From Ligula intestinalis (taxonomy: Eukaryota; Platyhelminthes; Cestoda; Diphyllobothriidea; Diphyllobothriidae): 64,000 nt of DNA. The position numbers were made by a program, and so were the translations under genes. The notes under the pieces are model-generated. The model did no database searches, was not told where the DNA came from, and was given only the letters and a program-made list of their open reading frames with translations. This document shows positions 55,501 through 64,000 of the stretch, in pieces; the first letter of the stretch is position 1, and the number at the start of each line of letters is the position of its first letter. The DNA lies in contig JAYGXS010000005.1 of assembly GCA_036362985.1 (NCBI GenBank), forward strand, positions 25,347,446 to 25,411,445, in the 5' to 3' direction.

Positions 55501-56280
55501 AAAAGGTTTTTGCAGAATTCAATAAACCGAATGAATCAAAATAGTGTTACTAAATATACGCTAAACTACCAAATCAAATTTCATCATGAAATTTGCATGT
55601 TCTTTGGCGACTGCTGTACAAGAGAGGACTTTTGCATGCATGCTTTCCATAAAATATATTTGAATTTATAGAAGCAGTCAAAATCAATGACAAAAATGCA
55701 TACTTTTTACATAGTCATTTTTGCACAATCAACTTTTTCGCAGTGGTCAGAAAGAAGCTTATCACAGAGTCGGCACCCTAGCGTGACTCAAAATAATTGA
55801 AATTTTACTGCATAATAAACAGTATTGCAACCCATTTCAATATTGGTTTGCGAGTGATTACCGGTCTTTTTCAAATTGCAGAATGTTTAATGCAGCAATC
55901 GCCATACTGTATGCTAAGAAAGTCCCAAGGTTAGGTTGACATCACTGCCCCTTCTAAATAACACCAAAGTCTACCTTCGGTAACTGAGCGTGTTGTTGCA
56001 ATGTTTGCCACGCTTTCGCCAACTTGATTTGTCTGCTCTTTGCTTATAGTTTCCAGACAGATAAAATTAACCCTTTGAATATCTCTGTGAATACCTGAAG
56101 AGCCTAAGTCACACGGGATACGTTCGTTTTTTCAAAAGAAGGACTAGGCCGCAGGTTTCACGTAAAGGAGTTAAATTTATAAAGATCACAGTAGGAAGGA
56201 GTCATTGTAACTCAACCTCCAGTGGTGAGTGGACCCGTAAGTTGGCAACTGTCAAAATCACAATTGGTAGCGCTTCAGAT
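52511..56280. mobile_element. Compound AT-rich element: direct repeats A and inverted repeats B
   Basis: Order: A1 (52,511-52,896), B1 (52,897-53,198), 2.4 kb AT-rich interior, B2 inverted (55,617-55,911), A2 direct (55,909-56,280). A copies share AGAAAGTCCCAAGGT.AGGTT, CCTTCTAAATAACA.CAAAGT and CACAGTAGGAAGGAGTCATT. B copies share GCCATACTGTA, GACCGGTAATCACTCGCAAA, AAGCTTCTTTCTGACC and CATGCTTTCCATAAAATATA type strings. ORFs inside (up to 92 codons) show no domain. Class unknown. Confidence 0.6.
53930..54410 (-). pseudogene. PLE subfamily C GIY-YIG tail and pLTR inside the compound element
   Basis: Minus strand (frames mixed): FHMFLETEHKFTWDKTRIVA-like, CPSKEGREFLEAM, then CINRHVELDCSYKCLN, matching the 38.8-kb tail; downstream GGGCATCCCAAGTAATATAG and a decayed TGATGATGAG...GAAG box represent the pLTR. 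Confidence 0.6.
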
Positions 56281-56404
56281 ATATGTATATGCCAATATGT
56301 TTTGCGAACAGGGCAATCTTACGATTAAAAATTAAGATTGGCAAACATATGCTTTCGGTAATGCATAATTAGGCCACTACAAGTGCAAACAAATGGACCT
56401 TTGT

Positions 56405-56690
56405 TATTAAGTTGGTTTGGCAGATTTGCTTAATTTGAGTTGACCTAAGTGGGAAAAACTCTAGGCGTTTGGCAAGATTTGAACCCGCGCATCGGAGAAA
56501 GCCTTTGCCGGAGGCTACTGCTCTACCGCTAAGCTACAAACGCCCACTTCACGCCGTGAGTTTAATCACACTTCGATCGATATTACTCGCTCAAGTTTTC
56601 GCTCATATCGAATCCACCAATACGGGAGCAAGTTGACTTCCCAAGCAGGATTTCCTAGGCAACCATCTAGAATCCACCAGAATGACTACT
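56405..56690 (-). repeat. tRNA-like SINE (family 2), most complete copy
   Basis: Reverse strand, about 285 bp: lead AGTCATTCTGGTGGATTCTA, TGCTTGGGAAGTCAACTTGC, GTGTGATTAAACTCACGGCG; tRNA-like core with GGCGTTT/AAACGCC ends, D-arm GTAGCTTAGCGGTAGAGCAG, a 5-bp AGCCT/AGGCT arm with 7-nt loop CCGGCAA, and T-arm GGGTTCAAATC; tail GAGTTTTTCCCACTTAGGTC and AAACCAACTTAATAA. T33 is missing in the loop and the T-stem is imperfect, so it is not a working tRNA. Confidence 0.7.
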
Positions 56691-56702
56691 AGGCTGACTT
56701 AA

Positions 56703-56932
56703 TTATTAAGTTGGTTTCGCAGATTTGCTTAATTTGATTTGACTTAAGTGTGAAAAACTCTAGGCGTTTGGCGAAATTTGAACCCGCGTATCAAAGAAGG
56801 CCTTTGTCAGAGGCTAATGCTCTACCGCCAAAGGCTTTCTCTGATGCGCATGTTCAAATCCCGCCAAAAGCCTAGAGTTTTTCACACTTAGGTCAACTCA
56901 AATTAAGCAAATCTGCAAAACCAACTTAATAG
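56703..56932. repeat. Palindromic pair of SINE (family 2) 3' halves
   Basis: Arms 56,703-56,806 and 56,829-56,932 are imperfect reverse complements joined through TCAGAGGCTAATGCTCTACCGC. Each arm is the SINE tail plus T-arm. SINE lead sequence continues to about 57,000. Confidence 0.75.
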
Positions 56933-57089
56933 TTAAGTCATTCTAGTAGTCATTCTGGTGGATTCTATATGATTGCTTAGGAAATCCTGCTAGTTTTCTG
57001 TGTGTCCAGCAGCTTGTCTTCTGTGTCCGTCAGCAGCTTGTGTTCTGTCGTCATCTCGGCCAATAGCGTTCCGTGTCTCTGGCAGCCGT

Positions 57090-57430
57090 TTCCCGGGTAC
57101 TAGCGGCAGAATCGCTAGTCGTCGGTAGCCGCCTTCAGCGGTGGCAGCATGTTTAAGGGCCAGTAGTCATGTTTCCTATTGGCTCTCCACATGTGGCCTT
57201 TACGAGCAGCCGTCATGCCTCCATCCATCCTGTCCTTAGCGTGACCTCCTGATAACCGCAACCCGGCCGCGGGGCGGTCCCGCCTGCACGCGCCTCCTCT
57301 GTCCTGGCCTAATATCTACCCTTTGAGGGTCACTTGTAACTGCATGAACCGGTAGCCAGTAAGGTCCCTTTGTTCTGGTACCCCCAGGATTGCCCGAGTG
57401 ATAACTAGCGTCCGGGCTGTCCCACCAATT
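57090..57430 (+). repeat. Dispersed GC-rich repeat, copy 2 (also 43.69 kb)
   Basis: CGCCTTCAGCGGTGGCAGCA, TTTAAGGGCCAGTAGTCATG, GCAACCCGGCCGCGGGGC, TGCATGAACCGGTAGCCAGT, AGGATTGCCCGAG. Confidence 0.6.
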
Positions 57431-57900
57431 AGGCGGTTGTGCCACCTAAACGGATAAGACCAACACGGAGGCGGATCAAGGTATGGCAGGCATGATTTGG
57501 GTTGCGCTCCGATAACAAATGCCGAACGTGGGAGGCATGGTGGCATGCTTAAGGGTGGTTTCGGCCGTGCCACACAGATGAACCACATCCCACCTCTGGT
57601 CTTCTTGACTCGAACTTGACACCGAGCTCTAGAGGATGGCGGAGGAGAGGGTGCGGTAGATGCTGCGCACGTCTACTAGCACTTGAAACTAAGCCACGCG
57701 CAAGTCACCACACCACCATGCGATCATCATCTGGAGACGGCCACGGGCGAAGGAAAGCCTGTCTTAACGTCTTCCGAGAAAAGGGCGCTGGTTTTGATTG
57801 CCAAATCGCCGCAGCCCCTGATATGACTAGAACCCACTTTCGTAGCCCTTAGGGCAGTGTTTCAGCTGGTGACCGAGATATATAAGCCGAATGACTTTTT

Positions 57901-58140
57901 TCAATGTCGGATTGATAATTCGCATAGACTAAATGTGATCGAATTGAACTTGAAATTGATCCATTTTCCCTTTATCTTCTCCAGGCGCCAGGTTGTACGG
58001 TCAATGTATTCCGCATGAATAAATACAAATCTACAATAAGTCATACGATGGTTACCACTGAGAGGACTTCCAAAAAGCGAGCGCGTTGGAGACCGACGAT
58101 CGATTATTTGTGTAGTGAACCGTAAGATAAGTTCGTCCAA
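57901..58140 (-). pseudogene. PLE GIY-YIG fragment, left arm copy
   Basis: Minus strand FVFIHAEYIDRTTWRLEKIK then GKWINF. AEYIDRTTWRLEK aligns with AEYIGRT.R.L.KR of subfamily D. Mirror image of 59,258-59,497. Confidence 0.55.
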
Positions 58141-58626
58141 GTAATAAATCCTCGACGAGTTTTAAGTGGGGGCGTAGCTAGCCCCACAACTTCGCCAGCC
58201 GTTGCATGCGCAGACAAGACGAGAGACTAAATCACACCGACTCCGAATTTTTGCACGTGTTACCATACGCCAGTGAACATCTCGGAGATCATAGATCGCT
58301 TTTTCGCATCACTTGCAGTTTGAGCAGGGTAACTCAGTCGCATAAACTAGAAGACTCTTCCAGACGCGAATAGCAGAACACCCGAGAGCAGTGTAGCAAA
58401 ATGACGCCAGCTCTTAAGTTGCAGTTCAGTCGATGAGACTCGGCCACACATTCAAGTTTAATGAGGCTGAAGTCCTCGCGATAGAGGACAACTGCGTGAG
58501 CCGCAACTTTATATTTCCTTCCCTTTGTATTGTCCAGATTGCATACTTTTTACTACAGCCGGTCCTGTATTACAGAAGCATGGGGGTTTCGCATGCTGAT
58601 CTAGGAACCAAAGTAGAATTTTACGG

Positions 58627-59010
58627 ATGTTAGATGTTGGCCTGGTGACTGCTCGACCATCTGGTTCACTGACATGGAAGTTGCAAAGTATTCGCTCCCA
58701 CACTCCCTGGCTGGCTAATTGCGTTGGTCAGACTAAACTTCAGCACCGAACATGAGGTGGGAAGGTCATTGCACTTTTTAAGAAACTAGGGGCCCGTGAA
58801 CTATGACTCCAGCGGCTCGCGGCTGTAATACAGGACCAGCTGTAGTAAAAAGTATGCAATCTGGACAATACAAAGGGAAGGAAATATAAAGTTGCGGCTC
58901 ACGCAGTTGTCCTCTATCGCGAGGACTTCAGCCTCATTGAACTTGAATGGGTGGCCGAGTCTTATTGACTGAACTGCAACTTGAGAGCTGGCGTCATTTT
59001 TCCACACTGT
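58627..59010 (-). pseudogene. PLE subfamily B GIY-YIG tail with a repeat R insertion
   Basis: Minus strand: SQVAVQSIRLGHPFKFNEAE, VLAIEDNCVSR, then about 70 bp of repeat R (FIFPSLCIVQIAYFLLQ when translated), then SREPLES, a stop, FTGP and KKCNDLPTSCSVL. Dropping the repeat rejoins DNCVSREPLES, matching DNRVSRELLESWFSGP at 15.28 kb. GCCGC flanks the inserted piece on both sides as a possible short target duplication. The left arm carries only the part up to the repeat (58,433-58,500, plus). Confidence 0.65.
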
Positions 59011-59257
59011 TCTTGGGTGTTCTGCTATTCGCGTCTGGAAGAGTCTTCTAGTTTATGCGACTGAGTTACCCTGCTCAAACTGCAAGTGATGCGAAAAAGC
59101 GATCTATGATCTCCGAGATGTTCACTGGCGTATGGTAACACGTGCAAAAATTCGGAGTCGGTGTGATTTAGTCTCTCGTCTTGTCTGCGCATGCAACGGC
59201 TGGCGAAGTTGTGGGGCTAGCTACGCCCCCACTTAAAACTCGTCGAGGACATATTAC

Positions 59258-59497
59258 TTGGACGAACTTATCTTACGGTTCACTACACAAATAATCAATC
59301 GTCGGTCTCCAACGCGCTCGCTTTTTGGAAGTCCTCTCAGTGGTAACCATCGTATGACTTATTGTAGATTTGTATTTATTCATGCGGAATACATTGACCG
59401 TACAACCTGGCGCCTGGAGAAGATAAAGGGAAAATGGATCAATTTCAACTTCAATTCGATCGCATTTAGTCTATACGAATTATCAATCCGGCATTGA
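59258..59497 (+). pseudogene. PLE GIY-YIG fragment, right arm copy
   Basis: Plus strand FVFIHAEYIDRTTWRLEKIK, four or five residues different from the left-arm copy. The ORF is open across the arm, but the remainder (MDELILRFTTQIINRRSPTR) is not recognisable PLE. Confidence 0.55.
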
Positions 59498-59555
59498 AAA
59501 AAGTCATTCGGCTTATATATCTCGGTCACCAGATGAAACACTGCCCTAAGGGCAT

Positions 59556-60180
59556 TGAATTTCGTGAGTGCTCTTCATTAGTGGCTTCTCGCTGCATAAC
59601 ATGAATAACGTATGGGAGAATACAAAAACATTGAATTCGTACAGAAAAATCAATACTGTAAGCAAGTTAGAACACTGTTGGAAGCAAAAGTGGAAAAAAA
59701 CATTTAAGACAAAAAGTTAGGCAGATAAATGTGCAAGTCAGGGAGCTGGATGTTACCTCGGCAAAGTAAGGATCACCTAGTGCTCGAACCTGATCTAAGT
59801 AAACAGTTGGAGCACGTGGCAAACCTAACTTTGCCGAGGAAATAAGGATGAACTATCTATCACGCGCATGCTGCACTTTGGAGTACTTTTACGCGAGTTG
59901 TTGCACGTGTTAATTGAATGTGTACGCGGGTTTCGCACCACGAACAATTCTAATCTAACTCCAGGACGGTAAGTTGGACCTCAGGTAAGGTGAAGTAGAC
60001 GACCTCTTAATCCCCATTTTTTCAGGAATATCAATCAACTTTTAAGTATAAGTAAGTAAAAAATATACAAATTTGTCCCGCCCAATAAACTATAAATTAT
60101 TAAATTTCAGTGTTTATTTATGGCACACTATTTTGTTGTGAGATCATTAGATTAATTTAAAATATTCTGGGAACCAGAGT
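59556..60180 (+). repeat. Dispersed repeats next to palindrome
   Basis: 59,556-59,890 is the inverted partner of 52,075-52,440; 59,930-60,180 matches repeat R at 31.2-31.5 kb in opposite orientation (AGTAGACGACCTCTTAATCC, GGCACACTATTTTGTTGTGA). Confidence 0.6.
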
Positions 60181-60700
60181 AGAATTCCACTAGTTAATCG
60201 ATCAGCGACTCGAAAACAGACCATCAAGCTATTATCACACCATAGTGCAACCATTTAAGGTGAAGGGGAGACGTTGATTAACATAGGTATAATCGGCAAT
60301 ATGGCGACTGTTCTCCTGTAAATTTCCTTTATTCATTTCGTGCTTCGCAAAACACACCCTTTCAATCTATTCCTCACACTACCAATCCGATTTTACCACA
60401 ATCCCGCTTCACCCTCAGTGCGAAGTGCCATTATGGAAGACCCTGAGTGGACGCGACTAATGGACATGGACCCGTGTAAGTGCTTAGACTTTTGTCTTAG
60501 AATTATTTATCTGAGTTCTACCGCAAGGGTTCCTTGTCAGCAGCACCATTTTTACTATAACGTACCTAATTGCTTATTTCGTTTTACCTTATTATTAGTT
60601 TAGTTGTTTATTATTTAGTTTGATTAGTTTTAGTTTAATTGAGGTTAAAGTTAGTTTGGTTTAATTTTGAGGTGATTATCTATTTTTAACTTATTTAAGT
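60181..60700. other. No recognisable gene
   Basis: An 87-codon plus ORF (60,340-60,603) has no known domain. 60.59-60.70 kb is TTTAGTTTGATTAG-like low-complexity, similar to 31.5-31.65 kb. Confidence 0.4.
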
Positions 60701-60709
60701 TAGTGATGA

Positions 60710-61080
60710 TGAAATACGGGCATCTCAAGATATTTAAGTGAGAAGGGAAAGGCTTGGTTGGGAAACTTGAATCTTTAATGCATAAATTTTCGAGGCTAGT
60801 TTCCCAGTTCGTCGTCAGACTATGGAATATGTACAAGAAAAACTAACTTAATTAAGCATGTATAACAGAGTACACTACAATAAGCTGAAGTCTGCGCCAA
60901 TAGGTGTTGCATACATTATATCATCTTGGCCGCGGGCGTTGAAGTTTGGCCTTGTGATAATTAAAGCTCGCGTCCAAATCAATATGCCTGTTGATGCATG
61001 ACTCATCTGAGTGCATTGCTTCCAGGAATTCACGGCCTCTTTTGGTTGGCCGTAAAAAACTAAATTCGTCAAACTGTAGT
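60710..61080 (-). pseudogene. PLE subfamily C GIY-YIG tail and pLTR
   Basis: Minus strand: KRGREFLEAMHSDESCINRH then IDLDASF (about 61,055-60,970), the end of the GIY-YIG tail, followed by pLTR with a hammerhead-like motif (60,788-60,818) and GGGCATCTCAAGATA. Coding upstream of KRGREF is lost. Confidence 0.65.
60788..60818 (-). ncRNA. Hammerhead-like motif (PLE subfamily C)
   Basis: Minus strand: CTGACGA (fits CUGANGA), CGAA, hairpin CTGG-GAAA-CTAG, CCTC, then GAAA followed by AATTTATGCATTA, which could form a short stem III and a UUA cleavage triplet. Both invariant boxes are intact. Stem II has an outer internal loop and stem I is weak, so activity is uncertain. Confidence 0.5.
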
Positions 61081-61559
61081 CCACTTTTCCTCACCACACC
61101 TTATCCAAATCTCGTTGACGGATCGTTTCCCTGGTGTCATTCTTTGTCGAAAAGACACACAAGTAAGTAATCTGTGCCTTGACAAATCGGCTCAGTGAAA
61201 GGGGTAAGGTGTGTAGCGGAAATGATAGGACTGTAACCAGGACTACCTCAGAAGCCTATCAAATTAGTTTAAATTTAGTGACCTTGTGGCGTTTAAGTTT
61301 GTAGATTTAACCCATGCAGTAAACCAACTCCTGCATCACACGCAATCTAAAGTTCAAAAGTGCATGCCCTAGTAACTGCTTTGAGGAAACCAGATCCTTC
61401 AAGGCAGGCCTCATGCTAGGGAGGTAACGCAGGTTCCGCGGTTTGATAACCAGTGCCGGATATGGAACAGCATGAAAATACTCTGTGAGGAAATGATTGT
61501 TAGGAGAAGTAATAAGCCGCCAAGTTCAAGACAAAGGTTCTAATAAGTGATTTAACATT

Positions 61560-62725
61560 GCAATCTATAGAAGGCGAAAGAACGTTCTCTGGGACCAGTA
61601 TTTATTTTTGCCCGACGTTTCGGACTCTCACTCAAGGCCAATGCCAAGGAATGAAAACGTACAACTCACTGCGTTATTAAGCCACTTCTGCCGGGGTGAC
61701 CTTGAGTTCCATTTGTTGGCTCCGTCGCGAGTGACCTTGAGCCCTGCCATTGCTCGCGTAACGTGAGATAGGCATCTGGGAGATCGATATGCCTATAAAT
61801 AGAGTTCACGTGCGAGTGCCATGCTTCTTGCAGTAGGCGTGAGACTCGGTCGTCCAACTGGCCTAGTATTCGCACGCGTTTGAAGTTGAAGCCGTGCCCT
61901 GGTGAGGATTCGTGGGCGGCGACCAAGGATAGCTTGTCCTTCCTTCGCACGGCGAGTTCATGCTCGTGCAGTCCCGTGGCAACCCATTTACCAGTTTCGC
62001 CAACACAATTGGCTTGACTGCAAAGACAGTCGATACGGTAAATAACACCGGTTTTCTGGTTGACGGGTATTGGGTCCTTAGGCTGGATGAGTTGTCTGCA
62101 GATTGTCGCTTCCGGTCGGTGAGCGTTGCCAATCCCGTATTTGCTGACAAGTCGAGCTAATTTTTTGGATACACCAGCAATATGGGGTATTGCTGGCCAG
62201 CGTGTTGGTTCTGGCTGGTTTTCTTCTTTTTGCTCCCCACCTGCATTTTTTGACGAAGCTGCCAGGATACCCATTCATTGTGGACAGTTTCCGCAGATAC
62301 TTGACCTCGCCCTCCTTGTCGGCTGGTTCGCTGCAGTGAGTTTCTACACGACGATAGAGCGTACGCACGCAGCTACGCTTGTGCGAGACGGGATGGTTGC
62401 TGAGGTAACTCAGGATGCGAGAGGTATTCTTCACCTTCCTGTAAACTGTTGTTTTGAGTTCCCCACCGTCTTTTCTGCACACCAGCACGCCGAGGAACGG
62501 CAGTTGGCAGTCTTTCTTCCTCAATCGTGAACTGGATGTCGGGAAAGATGGAGTTAAAATTCTGTGTAAAATCCCCAATCATGTCTTGACTGATGATGAC
62601 AAACGTGCCATCAGCATACTGGATCCACAATCGTGGTCGATAGCGCTCGAAAGCCAGTGCCTCTAGTCGTTGTAATACTGCCTCGGCAATCAGGCCAGAC
62701 AACGGTGACCCCAGGGGTGTACCAA
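61560..62725 (-). pseudogene. PLE subfamily A: RT end, linker, GIY-YIG and pLTR
   Basis: Longest PLE here. Minus strand: GTPLGSPLSGLIAEAVLQRL (RT motif before the catalytic pair), RLWIQYADGTFVII (YADD is YADG, one catalytic Asp lost), FPDIQFTIEEE, a frame change, LPFLGVLVCRKDGGELKTTV, SYLSNHPVSHKRSCVRTLYR, another change, then KTGVIYRIDCLCSQANCVGE, TGKWVATGLHEHELAVRRKD, SPGHGFNFKRVRILGQLDD and RLLQEAWHSHVNSIYRHIDL. The GIY-YIG core keeps VIYRI and NCVGET. Breaks near 62,550 and 62,270. 5' end cut at about 62,725. In the pLTR, TTTATTTTTGCCCGACGTTT (61,601-61,620) holds a decayed hammerhead-like box. Confidence 0.85.
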
Positions 62726-62834
62726 TCTATATGCAATCTGTAGCAATCTGCACCTTCATCCAACTGGCGATCTTAACATCAACCTGACTGAATGTTCCAC
62801 GCTGGCTGTAAACATAGATGTCCCATGGAATGGA

Positions 62835-63020
62835 TCCGACAAAGCAAAGGGAAACCGGCATGGCCATTCTTGGCTTGTTAGCCATCATCAGCCAGTCACA
62901 CCCAATCTCAAGGGTTGGAACCCTGGAGATTCGAACCCGGAATCTTTTGTCATTGAGTTTAATAAACTGCCATGGCACCATGGGCTCGTTGTTTGTCGAT
63001 TGAGATCGGGAATGTGATAA
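62835..63020 (-). repeat. SINE (family 1)
   Basis: Reverse strand: CCCGATCTCAATCGACAAAC, GAGCCCATGGTGCCATGGCA, GGGTTCGAATCTCCAGGGTT, GACTGGCTGATGATGGCTAA and ATGGCCATGCCGGTTTCCC. Confidence 0.65.
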
Positions 63021-63094
63021 ATGAATGGGCTTCGCCGATCTGGTGGAGGAAAAATTAAGTTCCGCTTCGTCTTAGAGCTCACACCTAGAGTCCG

Positions 63095-63220
63095 GGCAGG
63101 CAGTCGCATAGCGACTATGAGGATAGGATGGAATGGTTCCAACAAAGCAAAAAGAGACTGGAATGACAGTTTCTGGCTTGATAGCCGTCATCAGGCAGTC
63201 GTACTCAATCTCAAGGTATG
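63095..63220 (-). repeat. SINE (family 1) tail and lead
   Basis: Reverse strand: GACTGCCTGATGACGGCTAT, AGAAACTGTCATTCCAGTCT, then the lead CATAGTCGCTATGCGACTGC of the next unit. Together with the previous entry it forms a short tandem. Confidence 0.55.
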
Positions 63221-64000
63221 TCCGACATTTTTAAGTATCTACATTGTCTAATATCGGTACGTTTTTCATGACTGTAGATTGCAGGATGTTGAGAATTGGT
63301 ACAGATTGAGAGCAGTTACTCTCCGAGGTAATTGTGCAGTCGATCACTGTTTGTGGTAGTCGGCCTGGATAAAAAGGTTTCATTTACCACAAGTCTCTGT
63401 TAATGCAAATGAGGCAAGTAAAATCAGACACGCTGGAATCAGCAAGTGGGTCGAATATCGTAAATTTTCGATGTCGCACAGGCACCTCTAAGGAGGAGGG
63501 GGGAGGGGTGATGGGAGTTAGCGTTCCTGAGCCATAGTATTGGATGACCCACACATTAAAAACACGGACAACTTGAATTTCAGAAGTAAAATAAGCTGAC
63601 TAATCATTTAATGATCAAAGTCTGTAAACAACGTCACAGTTAACATTAAAGTGCAGTTGTATTTTTCACTAGCCGGAGACTGCATAAACGATGCCTTCCT
63701 GCAAATCGAATTTAACAAAATCGCCGCCTCCTATTCGGGTATGTGCACAATTCTAAATTATTGACAATGTGTGTGTTTCGTTCTTATGCACAAATGTAAC
63801 ATTTCGTAGGTTTTGAAACGAATTCAACGAAAACACGATGCGATATACACGCCATAACATACAGTATGGCCTAAAATGCATGTAACATGCCGAAATATGT
63901 GAAAGATTTATACTTTGGCGCTAATTGGCACTGACTCAAGTTGTGATACTGATTATCCTGTAGTCTATTCTGAAGTCATTTCAGTCACGATAGGATGACG
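63221..64000. other. No recognisable gene
   Basis: No useful ORF or repeat recognised to the window end. Confidence 0.5.

Larger units (their letters stand above)
57845..59553. repeat. 1.7-kb near-perfect palindrome, 731-bp arms
   Basis: Arms 57,845-58,575 and 58,823-59,553 are reverse complements of equal length; by eye I counted about twenty substitutions and no indel. Outer ends GCCCTTAGGGC are themselves palindromic, followed by AGTGTTTCA. Each arm has a GATATATAAGCCG TATA-like string near its outer end. Loop 58,576-58,822. No target duplication is evident (CGTA against ATTG). Confidence 0.9.

Noticed and set aside
56463..56546. tRNA gene with GGC anticodon on the minus strand
   Set aside because: A 5-bp arm with CCGGCAA loop can be drawn, but U33 is missing, the T-stem is imperfect and it lies inside a full SINE.
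57845..59553. Classical terminal-inverted-repeat DNA transposon
   Set aside because: Arms contain PLE pieces and there is no target duplication or transposase; a foldback or template-switch origin fits better, though a foldback element is not excluded.

Overview
This is eukaryotic, repeat-dominated DNA with no recognisable host gene. The mix of mobile elements points to a flatworm: Penelope-like elements (PLEs) with GIY-YIG endonuclease tails, a Ty3/Gypsy gag whose zinc-knuckle region resembles flatworm copies, CR1/Jockey-like LINEs, a Helitron, a mariner remnant and tRNA-like SINEs. The wording of the PLE and gag proteins recalls diphyllobothriidean tapeworms (Spirometra, Dibothriocephalus, Schistocephalus). 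That is recognition from memory, not a search, so the phylum is more secure than the order. Almost every coding stretch is frameshifted, stopped or truncated, so the window looks like an intergenic or intronic transposon graveyard.

Layout. 0-5 kb: PLE ends, a short two-LTR element, a dispersed repeat and a TTC microsatellite. 5.3-8.9 kb: nothing recognisable after a LINE 3' end. 9.0-12.7 kb: a minus-strand Ty3/Gypsy gag-protease, split by a 5'-truncated LINE with its own reverse transcriptase (RT) and 3' UTR. 13.1 kb: a DDE transposase scrap. 14.7-16.3 kb: a PLE tail and a second LINE 3' UTR. 16.6-21.3 kb: a largely complete but broken Helitron (HUH Rep plus PIF1 helicase). 22.7-28.4 kb: a mariner remnant, SINEs, solo LTRs and a 15-bp minisatellite. 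30-40.3 kb: several PLE fragments, many flanked by inverted copies of themselves, plus an RT fragment. 41.8-51 kb: PLE ends, a perfect 37-bp hairpin and a dense SINE field. 51-56.3 kb: an AT-rich compound element. 56.4-60.2 kb: SINEs and a 1.7-kb palindrome with two 731-bp arms. 60.7-63.2 kb: two more PLE copies and SINEs.

The PLE pieces fall into at least four subfamilies. A: 9.0 and 61.6-62.7 kb. B: 15, 27.4 and 58.8 kb. C: 0.2, 32.9, 38.7, 54.2 and 61 kb. D, ending in a PWPK-like motif: 30, 36, 39.8 and 46.7 kb. All are 5'-truncated and keep the GIY-YIG tail and/or the pseudo-LTR (pLTR). Each subfamily carries its own hammerhead-ribozyme-like motif just after the ORF, as expected for this retroelement class. 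The most striking case is a 110-bp insertion at 32.26-32.37 kb that consists of little more than such a motif and is bounded by an 11-bp target duplication inside a SINE.

All repeat boundaries and identities were judged by eye.
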